Shown here: positions 1-6,641 of the stretch, piece after piece
Layout: every line of letters begins with the position of its first letter
How positions within the stretch are numbered: the first letter of the stretch is position 1
Assembly (NCBI GenBank): GCA_017447745.1
Contig: JAFSMW010000081.1
Span: 1 to 32,312, forward strand
Length of the DNA: 32,312 bases
Reading direction: 5' to 3'
DNA from: Thermoguttaceae bacterium
Lineage (GTDB): Bacteria; Planctomycetota; Planctomycetia; Pirellulales; Thermoguttaceae
The notes under the pieces: generated by a model
The model's input: the letters and a program-made list of their open reading frames with translations, nothing else
Told to the model about the DNA's origin: nothing
Databases searched by the model: none
Position numbers and translations under genes: made by a program

Positions 1-282
1 CTGACGTACCCGCTCATTTCGGACTTCGACAAGGAAATCTCCCGGGCGTACGGGATTCTCCTGCCGGGCGGAATGGCTCTGCGAGGTCTGTTTTTAATCG
101 ACAAAGACGGCATCGTTCGGCACGAAACGATTAACGATCTCCCCTTTGGCAGAAACGTCGACGAAGAACTCCGCATGGTCGACGCGCTTCAGTTTTACGA
201 ACAGTACGGCGAAGTCTGCCCCGTCAACTGGAACGCGGCGACGGGGGAATTAAGACGCTGCGTTAGCAGTGAGAACAATTAA
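1..282 (+). CDS. 2-Cys peroxiredoxin (AhpC/TSA family), C-terminal part
   Basis: The reading frame is open from base 1, so the 5' end lies outside the window. About 93 residues remain. They match the C-terminal half of typical 2-Cys peroxiredoxins: a YPLISDFDKEISRAYG stretch, ALRGLFLIDKDG, the NDLPFGRNVDE segment, and the resolving cysteine in GEVCP. The peroxidatic cysteine would be upstream. These cytosolic enzymes reduce hydrogen peroxide and organic peroxides using thioredoxin or AhpF-type partners. The last codons and the TAA lie inside a dispersed palindromic repeat, so the SENN ending is repeat-derived. Family assignment is firm; the exact subgroup is not. Confidence 0.93.
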   Translation: MTYPLISDFDKEISRAYGILLPGGMALRGLFLIDKDGIVRHETINDLPFGRNVDEELRMVDALQFYEQYGEVCPVNWNAATGELRRCVSSENN

Positions 283-500
283 ATAATATCGTAGCCCACA
301 CCTTTAGGTGTGGGATTAAAAGCAACGTAACGTATATTATAACGCACGAATTCCAGTCCTTTCCCCGCTCCATTCGGAGCGGGGAAAGGACTGGAGGGGA
401 AGCGTTGGGGAGAGGCGCGCTTGTTTAGTCCCCCAGATAAATCTGGGGGCTACGGTTTTTTAAAATGTAATTATTCCCCACGTCTAAAGACGTGGGGATA
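268..500 (-). repeat. Dispersed palindrome-cassette element, copy A (inverted, decayed)
   Basis: Read on the minus strand, this has the same module order as the copies at 12411-12819 and 25641-26048. The modules are CCCCACGTCT/AGACGTGGGG at 476-497, CCCCCAGAT/ATCTGGGGG at 430-449, a long GC-rich hairpin at 353-394 (perfect 19-bp stem, 4-nt loop), CCCACACCT/AGGTGTGGG at 295-314 followed by GGCTACGATATT, and a TTAATTGTTCTCAC end at 269-282. The terminal inverted repeat is not recognisable at either side. It covers most of the 381-base gap between the peroxiredoxin and the next gene. Confidence 0.8.
353..394. terminator. Strong hairpin, possible bidirectional terminator
   Basis: A perfect 19-bp stem (353-371 with 376-394) has an ATTC loop. 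It lies 71 bases after the peroxiredoxin stop and inside repeat copy A. No clear T-run follows it, so a role in termination or mRNA 3'-end protection is inferred from stability alone. Confidence 0.4.
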
Positions 501-556
501 GAAACTATTTCACTCAATCAAATCCCCCCCTCTTTTAGTATACATTCTAAACGCTC

Positions 557-585
557 TTGCATAAACTGCCGAAATCGCCTATAAT
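557..585 (+). promoter_or_regulatory. Sigma70-type promoter for the ankyrin gene
   Basis: TTGCAT (557-562) and TATAAT (580-585) are separated by exactly 17 bases. Transcription would start near 592, upstream of both candidate start codons (613 and 664). Confidence 0.7.
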
Positions 586-663
586 ATGATTATATAGTCC
601 ATCGTTTGCGTTGTGCAAATGCTGTTTTCTCCGTTTGTTTTCTTCTTTTTTCAACGTAGAATC

Positions 664-1932
664 ATGATTAACCGTACATTTATTTTGAGCGTTTTATTTG
701 CTTGTTGGGCGTGCCTTGCCGGTTTGTGTTACGGCGCCGAGAATTCTACTCATCAAAGACTGATTAATACTTTTTTCTTTGATAACGTTTCCGTTAACTA
801 TTTTGAACAGATGTTGCAAACTGGAAATCATGATTTAACAATAAGAACAGTTAAAGGCGCCAGTTTGCTGCATTATGCGGCTGTCAAAGGAGATTTAAAA
901 CTGGTTCAAGAGCTGGTCTCGCAGGGTGCGGACATCAATGAGAAAACAGAATTTGGCGAGACGGCATTGCATTATGCCGCATTTAGCGGTAATCTCGATC
1001 TGGTCAAGCGCCTTATAAAACAGGGACTGAACGTCAAAGCAAAAACGGAGTATGGACATACGGTTTTGCATTATGCCGCCTTAAGCGGCAATCTGGATTT
1101 TGTCAAATGGCTTGTAAAACAGGGTCTGGACGTCAACGCTAAAACCAACGACAAAACCACTGTTCTTCATTTAGCAGCATTAAGCGGAAATTTAGAACTG
1201 GTTCAATGGCTTATAAAACATGGACTGGACGTCAACGCTAAAAATGATTCTGGCGATACGATTTTGCATAGCGCCGTCCTGAACGGGAATTTGGAGTTGG
1301 TTCAATGGCTTGTCGAAAATGGGGCTGACGTCAACGCAGCAGACGCAACTGGTACAACCGTTATGGATAAAGCCCTTTCCGTCGGTTCCGCGGAACTGGT
1401 TCGATGGTTAATGGAAAATGGGGTAGAAATTCAAGATAAAGCCCAATGGGCTAATGATGCAATTCCAACCGCTGCCACAAGCGGCAATCTGGAATTGGTT
1501 GAATTGCTGGTAAATCAAGGCGCAGACGTCAATTCAAAAGACTTTCTCACAGGAATAACAGTATTACATGCTGCAGTCCAAAGCAGGAATCTGCAACTGG
1601 TTCAATGGCTCGTGGAAAAAGGCGCCGACCTCAGCGCAAAAAACAATAGCAGTAGGATTGCCATTCATTTCGCCGCCAGAAGCGGCAATCTGGAAATGGT
1701 TGAGTGGCTCGTGATAAAAGGACAGGACGTCAACGCCAAAGACTGTTTCGGAATGTCAGTCTTGCATTTTGCTGCCTATACCGGAAATTTGGAACTGGTT
1801 CAATGGCTTGTCGAAAAAGGGGCGGATATTAGTGCAAAATCCAACAATGAAACAACGGTTTTAGCGTGTGCTGCGACAAGCAGGAATAAAAAACTGGTTG
1901 AATGGCTCAAAGAGCAAGGCGCAAAAGAGTAA
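664..1932 (+). CDS. Exported ankyrin-repeat protein
   Basis: About 11 consecutive ankyrin repeats of 33 residues fill almost the whole protein. The repeat consensus is DVNAK....TVLHxAAxSGNLELVQWLVxxGA. Ankyrin repeats bind other proteins; no enzymatic domain is seen. I chose the ATG at 664 over 613 because it starts a good Sec signal peptide (INRT, then a hydrophobic run, then CYGAENS), giving 422 residues; starting at 613 adds 17 hydrophobic residues. There is no strong Shine-Dalgarno at either. The product is probably periplasmic or outside the cell. Repeats 6 and 7 (around DATGTTVMDKAL and QWANDAIPTAA) are the most diverged. The partner is unknown, and the gene stands alone between repeats. 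Confidence 0.9.
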   Translation: MINRTFILSVLFACWACLAGLCYGAENSTHQRLINTFFFDNVSVNYFEQMLQTGNHDLTIRTVKGASLLHYAAVKGDLKLVQELVSQGADINEKTEFGETALHYAAFSGNLDLVKRLIKQGLNVKAKTEYGHTVLHYAALSGNLDFVKWLVKQGLDVNAKTNDKTTVLHLAALSGNLELVQWLIKHGLDVNAKNDSGDTILHSAVLNGNLELVQWLVENGADVNAADATGTTVMDKALSVGSAELVRWLMENGVEIQDKAQWANDAIPTAATSGNLELVELLVNQGADVNSKDFLTGITVLHAAVQSRNLQLVQWLVEKGADLSAKNNSSRIAIHFAARSGNLEMVEWLVIKGQDVNAKDCFGMSVLHFAAYTGNLELVQWLVEKGADISAKSNNETTVLACAATSRNKKLVEWLKEQGAKE

Positions 1933-1987
1933 AGGTTCATCCGACAAGTGCGAACCTGCGAGCTAAAAAACAGGCATTTATTTTTAA

Positions 1988-2072
1988 TTTAAACACGAAG
2001 TACACGAAAGAAACGAAAAAGACGAAAAGGTTTTAAAATTATTTTTAAATTTTCGTGTTTTTCGTGTTTAAA
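1988..2072. repeat. Inverted repeat with 9-bp-period tandem (ACACGAAxx type)
   Basis: TTTAAACACGAA (1988-1999) is inverted at 2061-2072. Between them lie degenerate 9-mers of the type ACACGAAGT, ACACGAAAG, AAACGAAAA, AGACGAAAA, and the mirrored TTTTCGTGT units. A related block is at 21054-21158. It sits between two converging genes and could act as a terminator; this is inference. Confidence 0.7.
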
Positions 2073-2135
2073 AATCTTATGATGTGCAAATGATGATTGA
2101 ATTGTCCATTAATCAATCGGCGCTAATCCGTCGCG

Positions 2136-3128
2136 TTACGAGCTTACTTTTCTTCTGGACATGATAACCAGGAAGAACGGCGCGCCGATTAACGCGGTAA
2201 CGATTCCGACGGGGGCTTCTGCTGCGATGGCTCCGGTCAGCGGCAGACTTCGCGCCATCAGGTCGGCGGCGATAAGCAGCGTCGCCCCGGTTAAGACGCT
2301 GGCGGGAACGAGGCGTCGATAATCCTGTCCGAAAAGACGTCGGCTGATATGCGGCGCCGCCAGACCTACGAATCCGATCAGTCCGCAAAGACTCACGCAC
2401 GCGCCGGCAATGAGCGACGCCAAAACAAAGGCGGTCAATCGGGTTCGGTTCGCGTCGACGCCCAGCGAATGCGCTTTGTCGTCCCCTAAAATCATCGGGT
2501 TGAGAGCGGACGCCGTCAAAACCGCCCCGAGTATTCCAATAACGATTACCGCGCCGCTAATCCAGAGAAGTCGGGAATCGTAAATCTGAAGCGACCCCAG
2601 CAGCTGCCACAAAATACCCGGCAGGCGTTCGTTGGGAGCTAAAATAAAGACGATCATCAGCCCGGCGCTGGCAAAGGCGCTGTACATAACCCCGGTCAGT
2701 AAAAGCGTATAGACGTGAACCGCGCCGGACCGTTCCCGGGCGATAAAATAGACGAACCCGATAGACAGCAGCGCGCCTAAAAACGCGCCGGCGGAAATCG
2801 TCCACGCCGCCCACAGACCCAAGCCCGCCGCCATTGTCAGCGCCGCGCCAAGGCCCGCGCCGGAGGACACGCCCAGAACGTACGGGTCTGCCAGCGGGTT
2901 ACGAAGAATCGCCTGAAAGACGGTTCCGGAAACCGACAGCCCCGCGCCGACGAGCGCCCCGGCGAGAACTCTGGTCAAGCGCATTCTCAGCAGCGGCGAA
3001 TGTATCAGCTCTGTCGGCGGAATCCAAACGGAACCGAACAGAATCGCCGCTGTTACAACGATCAGCAAAACGACTGCCAGCAGGAAGAATTTGAACGTCA
3101 TTACAGACGCCCCGGATTTATTGGACAT
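2136..3128 (-). CDS. FecCD/BtuC-family ABC transporter permease (orphan)
   Basis: This is a 330-residue polytopic membrane protein with the family hallmarks: an early R-L-x-R-V-L-A-G-A-L-V-G-A-G-L stretch, GTVFQAILRNPLADPYVLGVSSGAG near residues 65-95, about 8-10 hydrophobic helices, and the late GLIGFVGLAAPHISRRLFG segment that contacts the ATPase. The family imports iron-siderophores, haem or cobalamin as a dimer with a BtuD/FecE ATPase and a binding protein. Neither partner is adjacent, and no cobalamin riboswitch or Fur box could be recognised upstream. Length is normal for the family. The start at 3128 lies 6 bases after a TATAAT, suggesting a leaderless mRNA; an in-frame ATG 9 codons on is the alternative. 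The substrate cannot be told. Confidence 0.9.
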   Translation of the reverse strand: MSNKSGASVMTFKFFLLAVVLLIVVTAAILFGSVWIPPTELIHSPLLRMRLTRVLAGALVGAGLSVSGTVFQAILRNPLADPYVLGVSSGAGLGAALTMAAGLGLWAAWTISAGAFLGALLSIGFVYFIARERSGAVHVYTLLLTGVMYSAFASAGLMIVFILAPNERLPGILWQLLGSLQIYDSRLLWISGAVIVIGILGAVLTASALNPMILGDDKAHSLGVDANRTRLTAFVLASLIAGACVSLCGLIGFVGLAAPHISRRLFGQDYRRLVPASVLTGATLLIAADLMARSLPLTGAIAAEAPVGIVTALIGAPFFLVIMSRRKVSS

Positions 3129-3134
3129 ATTCTT

Positions 3135-3163
3135 ATTATAGCATAAACCCGGCAGTCTGAAAA
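3135..3163 (-). promoter_or_regulatory. Candidate leaderless promoter of the FecCD gene
   Basis: On the minus strand, TATAAT (3140-3135) ends six bases before the ATG. A weak TTTTCA lies 17 bases upstream of it. The transcript would then begin at or next to the start codon. Confidence is limited by the poor -35. Confidence 0.45.
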
Positions 3164-3305
3164 TGGGGAACCCCCAAAGGAAGGGGAGTCAAGTTGCATC
3201 GTCCAAATCTAATATGTGATTGGAAAAAACACGTTTTGACACTGCCTCCTTTGAGATTCTTTCATTTGAGCAAAAGCTAATCCTTTCCCTCTTTTTCGTC
3301 TTTTA

Positions 3306-3638
3306 TCACTTTACTTCTTTTTCAGGAAATTTAGGCGTTTGAAAGAACCAGCTATGACACCAAATGGTTACTACAATCGTTAATGTACAGGTAAGAACAA
3401 GCACAAAGGGATTTAGCATCAAGAGCGTAAAGAACTCTGAGTTAGCCTGTTTAGAAACCAATTCAAAAAAACTGTTCCAATTGTCTGTTGGATGATCAGT
3501 CAACCATGCTGTAAATGAAACCCAGAAGATTACAGTTGCAGCGAAAAAACAATAAACAGCGATTGTTGCCAACAGTACAAAAAATTGTACGACTGCCACA
3601 CACGTCTCGTGTAATTTTTTATCAAGCCAATGTAACAT
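3306..3638 (-). CDS. Small two-helix membrane protein, unknown function
   Basis: This 110-residue protein has two clear hydrophobic segments, about residues 15-45 (VVQFFVLLATIAVYCFFAATVIFW) and 72-95 (LMLNPFVLVLTCTLTIVV), with a polar loop between them and a charged tail (PEKEVK). AAAGGA lies about 7 bases before the ATG, supporting this start. The gene is clearly more AT-rich than its neighbours, which may mean recent acquisition or weak selection. I recognise no family. It lies between an orphan permease and a beta-helix protein on the same strand, but with gaps too large to assume an operon. Confidence 0.65.
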   Translation of the reverse strand: MLHWLDKKLHETCVAVVQFFVLLATIAVYCFFAATVIFWVSFTAWLTDHPTDNWNSFFELVSKQANSEFFTLLMLNPFVLVLTCTLTIVVTIWCHSWFFQTPKFPEKEVK

Positions 3639-3746
3639 ATAAAATCCTTTCTGAATGATAATTACGTTTATTACAAACGTAATGATACAACAACCAAGCG
3701 GTTTTAATATTCATTAATAATTTGGGCGGATGACGTTCCAATCTCC

Positions 3747-5000
3747 TTACCAGTTGGGCGAATTCTCTTCCCGGACGACGTCGCCGGCGGAGTCTTCTAT
3801 GAGCCAATTGTAGCCGCCGTTGTCGAAGAAACTGTTGTTGTAGAATTTCCCTTCGCCCTGGTTGATAACCTGAACGCCGAATTCTTTGTTGTGATGGATG
3901 TAACAATCGATGAACGTGGGCGCGGCTTCGTCGGCAACCAGAATGCCTCCGTTGTTACACAGAAACGTCTCGCAGTTTTTGAATCGTCCTTGAGCGTTGA
4001 GAATGCTCATGACGCCTGTTTGACGCGAATGATGAAACACGCTGTCGACGATGGCGGGGTCTGAATTCTCGGAAACGACGACGGCGGCGTCTGCCGTGTT
4101 GTAAACCTCGCATGTCTCCATCTGTCCGCGACTGCCTTTATGGAACCAGACGCCAATCCCGGGCGATTCGTGAATCTCGCTTTCCACCAGCTGGGGTGAG
4201 CTGTTGAGGCTGAGAAACTGAATCGACATGTTATCGTAGATGTCGCAATGTTCAAATCGACCGATGGAGTTGTCCCAGACGCAAACGCCGTGTTCCTGAT
4301 TGCTGTGCATCGTGCAGGTCTCGCAGACGCAGTCGCTGCCGTCCCGGAGTTCAAACCCCGTCAAGGCGTTGTGATGAAACGAACATTTGCGAAAACGTCC
4401 GAAACTGTTTTGGATAATATATGCGCCGATATTGCTGCTGTGATGAACATCTGTTTTAATCGCCTTGACAGCCGATTGCTCGCTGACAGCCAGCGCAGCG
4501 TGTCCGCAGTGGGATATATCGCATTGAAACAGAATCGCCCTGCCCTTTTGGCAAATCCAGACGCCGCCGCAGGTGCAGTTTTTGACGGTGCAATAGCGGA
4601 CAATCGGAGCGGATTGAGATCCGCAAACGACGATGCCGTCCCCTTTACCCGTAATAACGCAGTTGACAATTTCAGATTCGCCTTCCAGAACTACAACAAT
4701 GGACGAGAGAACCAGATCTGTCGAGCTTTCCAGTTCGTCTGCGTTTTGATTGGTCAACGTTAAGGCGCAAAGCTGGGCTGAGGTAGCGCTTATCACGACG
4801 GCGGCTCCATGTTGGCTGATTAACTTAACGTCTGTCGGATCGCCGGTTTCTCCAATAAGATTGACGCTTTTATTGATCTTCAGCGGTTCCCTGAGCTGGT
4901 ATTCGCCGGCTGGAATGGTAATAGAGCTTCCCTCAGGAGCCTGAATGAGCGCCTGATAAAGATCGAACGAATTTGTGGTTTTAGGTGATGAGGTTGACAT
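3747..5000 (-). CDS. Right-handed parallel beta-helix repeat protein
   Basis: After an opening that fits the start of a pectin-lyase-like helix (ITIPAGEYQLREPLKINKSVNLIGE), this 417-residue protein has about 14 coils of roughly 23 residues. The pattern is G.GV.V...S.....C.I..N..., for example NGGILVADEAAPTFIDCYIHHN. That is the Beta_helix / NosD-like repeat family. The polysaccharide-lyase members act on pectin-like polymers, but no catalytic residues can be assigned here. There is no signal peptide or membrane segment, so the protein is probably cytosolic, unlike most such proteins in this class of genome. Cysteines and histidines are frequent (CTVKNCTCGG, HHSSN). No good Shine-Dalgarno precedes the ATG. 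Function is unknown; the fold assignment is secure. Confidence 0.88.
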   Translation of the reverse strand: MSTSSPKTTNSFDLYQALIQAPEGSSITIPAGEYQLREPLKINKSVNLIGETGDPTDVKLISQHGAAVVISATSAQLCALTLTNQNADELESSTDLVLSSIVVVLEGESEIVNCVITGKGDGIVVCGSQSAPIVRYCTVKNCTCGGVWICQKGRAILFQCDISHCGHAALAVSEQSAVKAIKTDVHHSSNIGAYIIQNSFGRFRKCSFHHNALTGFELRDGSDCVCETCTMHSNQEHGVCVWDNSIGRFEHCDIYDNMSIQFLSLNSSPQLVESEIHESPGIGVWFHKGSRGQMETCEVYNTADAAVVVSENSDPAIVDSVFHHSRQTGVMSILNAQGRFKNCETFLCNNGGILVADEAAPTFIDCYIHHNKEFGVQVINQGEGKFYNNSFFDNGGYNWLIEDSAGDVVREENSPNW

Positions 5001-5243
5001 GAGAAGAGCCGTCTGTATGGATTCTGTTTGTTATGAAGAGGTTCTATCGAAAAGCGTTGGACAGTTGCTTCTGTTTAGCATACGATATAATCTCTTTCTG
5101 AAAAAAGTCTTTCATCAATTCACACGTTCATTGTACAGTATTCGAAAACAAAAAAACAGTGGGAAAAGTCCAATTTTTTTGAAAAAGTTCAAATTTTTTT
5201 ATTGGCAAATCAATAAGTTTCTAATTTGAGTAATTTCTGCCTA

Positions 5244-5271
5244 TTGACAAGGTTGGATATAGTTATAAAAT
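5244..5271 (+). promoter_or_regulatory. Candidate sigma70 promoter for the zinc-ribbon gene
   Basis: A consensus TTGACA (5244-5249) is followed after 16 bases by TAAAAT (5266-5271). The start codon is about 90 bases downstream. The gap 5001-5362 otherwise holds an A/T-rich tract (about 5140-5230), a hairpin and a heptamer array. Confidence 0.6.
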
Positions 5272-5296
5272 AGAGTAAAGAGGCAGTAGGCAATAG

Positions 5297-5317
5297 TAAT
5301 TCGCCGTCGGCGAATTA
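5297..5317. repeat. Perfect 10-bp-arm palindrome in the 5' leader
   Basis: TAATTCGCCG (5297-5306) pairs with CGGCGAATTA (5308-5317) around one base. It lies downstream of the predicted promoter, so it would fold in the 5' leader of the zinc-ribbon gene or act as a protein-binding site. Confidence 0.6.
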
Positions 5318-5334
5318 AATAACGCCTCATTTCT

Positions 5335-5362
5335 TACTCCCCACTCCCTACTCCCTACTTCC
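5335..5362 (+). repeat. Heptamer array (YACTYCC x4) abutting a start codon
   Basis: Four tandem 7-mers (TACTCCC, CACTCCC, TACTCCC, TACTTCC) end at the base before the ATG at 5363. They occupy the place of the ribosome-binding site, and none of them resembles AGGAGG. A shorter 7-bp-period run (AGGCAGT, AGGCAAT, AGTAATT) lies at about 5281-5301. Confidence 0.85.
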
Positions 5363-6439
5363 ATGTACATACGCTGCAAATCCTGCGGACAATTGCTGTA
5401 TATTCCAGACGGCGCTGATACTCAAACGGTAAAATGTCCGGCGTGTCAATCAGAGTTTTTATACACGCCAGAAGTAAAAGCGTCAAATAACAAGTTTGAG
5501 TCAGAAAAAACGTCAACGTTTGATCAACAGTATCAATATAAACAGTTAGCGATGCAATTCGATGATATGCGGGAAACCGCCACGCGGGAAGCGTATCATC
5601 AATCCAGAAATCTGTCGCTGCAGCCGTTTTTCTCCTGGGACGCGGTGTTGTCAGCGTATCGTCTGATTTCAGAGCGCTTTGGCGTTATGATTCTTTTGGC
5701 GATTTTGCTTGTCGTTCCCAATTTGATATTGAACCTGGTGCAGACCGCGATTCTTCCGGAAATGGCAGACATCTATAAGACGCTTTCTGAAAAGGAAACG
5801 TTTGAAGAAGTTTTTCAAGAGTACATGGCGTTTTCTCAAAGCATACCAACAGAAAAAGCCTTCCTTCTTTCTGGATGCAATATTCTGGTTTCTTTGGCAG
5901 ACGTCTTTCTTCTTATCGGCGGCATTCGTTTGTTCAACGCCTACGGCAGAAATCAGAAAGCCGCCTTTTGGCTGGTCTTTTCCGGGTTCGATTCGCCGTT
6001 ACGGGTCTTGATCGCGTGCTTCCTGTTGCTTGTTTTATTCATGGCGTTCGGCGTTGTCGCGTCTTTTATATTTATTGCAATGGCGATGGCGGGGCTTTCG
6101 TTTTTTGCCGTTTTTCTCTTCTTTATGTTGCTGATATTTTTTATGGTTTATTTGTTCTTTGTCTTTCCTCTGATTGCTGACTCAAACGTATCGGCTACAA
6201 AAGCGTTTCAATTGTCGTATTTAATCGCTAAAAGAAATCTTTCCGCGCTGTTTGGAACGATTTCTTTGTTATTCCTGATTTCAATGCTCATCGGCTTTTT
6301 TACAATGGCAGTCTTTGGCGGCTTCCTTTCCAGCGGTTATGTCAGCCTGATTTCTCAAGCCCTGTACACGCCGATTCTGCTGGGCGTGATAAGCTCAGCC
6401 TACCTCAAAGCAACCGGACAGTTCAGACGATATCAGTAA
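5363..6439 (+). CDS. Zinc-ribbon N-terminus plus multi-pass membrane domain
   Basis: This 358-residue protein begins with a zinc ribbon: CKSC near residues 5-8 and CPAC near 27-30, in a MYIRCKSCGQ...VKCPACQSEF setting. A polar linker follows to about residue 105. A membrane domain of about six helices then runs through segments near FGVMILLAILLVVPNLI, FLLSGCNILVSLADVFLLIGG, PLRVLIACFLLLVLF, two in a long hydrophobic block, and ALFGTISLLFLISMLIG. The membrane part resembles the DUF975/YciC-like class of unknown function. The start is fixed by the zinc ribbon beginning at once. No Shine-Dalgarno is present, because a heptamer repeat sits there. Zinc binding is inferred from the cysteines; the cellular role is unknown. 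Confidence 0.8.
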   Translation: MYIRCKSCGQLLYIPDGADTQTVKCPACQSEFLYTPEVKASNNKFESEKTSTFDQQYQYKQLAMQFDDMRETATREAYHQSRNLSLQPFFSWDAVLSAYRLISERFGVMILLAILLVVPNLILNLVQTAILPEMADIYKTLSEKETFEEVFQEYMAFSQSIPTEKAFLLSGCNILVSLADVFLLIGGIRLFNAYGRNQKAAFWLVFSGFDSPLRVLIACFLLLVLFMAFGVVASFIFIAMAMAGLSFFAVFLFFMLLIFFMVYLFFVFPLIADSNVSATKAFQLSYLIAKRNLSALFGTISLLFLISMLIGFFTMAVFGGFLSSGYVSLISQALYTPILLGVISSAYLKATGQFRRYQ

Positions 6440-6464
6440 CGCCGTATGAACAGGGAGAGCGCTG

Positions 6465-6612
6465 CTCCCGTTGGTCGCTTCGACTCGCTGTTACCCACGG
6501 GACGCAGCCAGTAACGATTCTGGATCGCGGACGTAAGTCCGTCGGCGAGGCGCCGTTCCCTATCCGCGCTACCGCGCGAGAAGTTTAATAACCACTCCCG
6601 TTGGTCGCTTCG
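6465..6612 (+). repeat. 18-bp direct repeat pair between convergent genes
   Basis: CTCCCGTTGGTCGCTTCG occurs at 6465-6482 and again at 6595-6612, 130 bases apart. Small GC-rich hairpins lie between (GGAC-GTAA-GTCC near 6530, CGCG-CTAC-CGCG near 6570). No coding potential was found. The stretch may terminate one or both of the converging genes, but no T-tract stem is obvious. Confidence 0.6.
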
Positions 6613-6641
6613 TCGCAGGGTATGCGCGGGGCGTTAGCTCA

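Noticed and set aside
3129..3305. Cobalamin riboswitch or Fur box upstream of the FecCD permease
   Set aside because: I could not find a B12-box core or a Fur-like 19-bp palindrome. The TATAAT next to the ATG leaves no leader.
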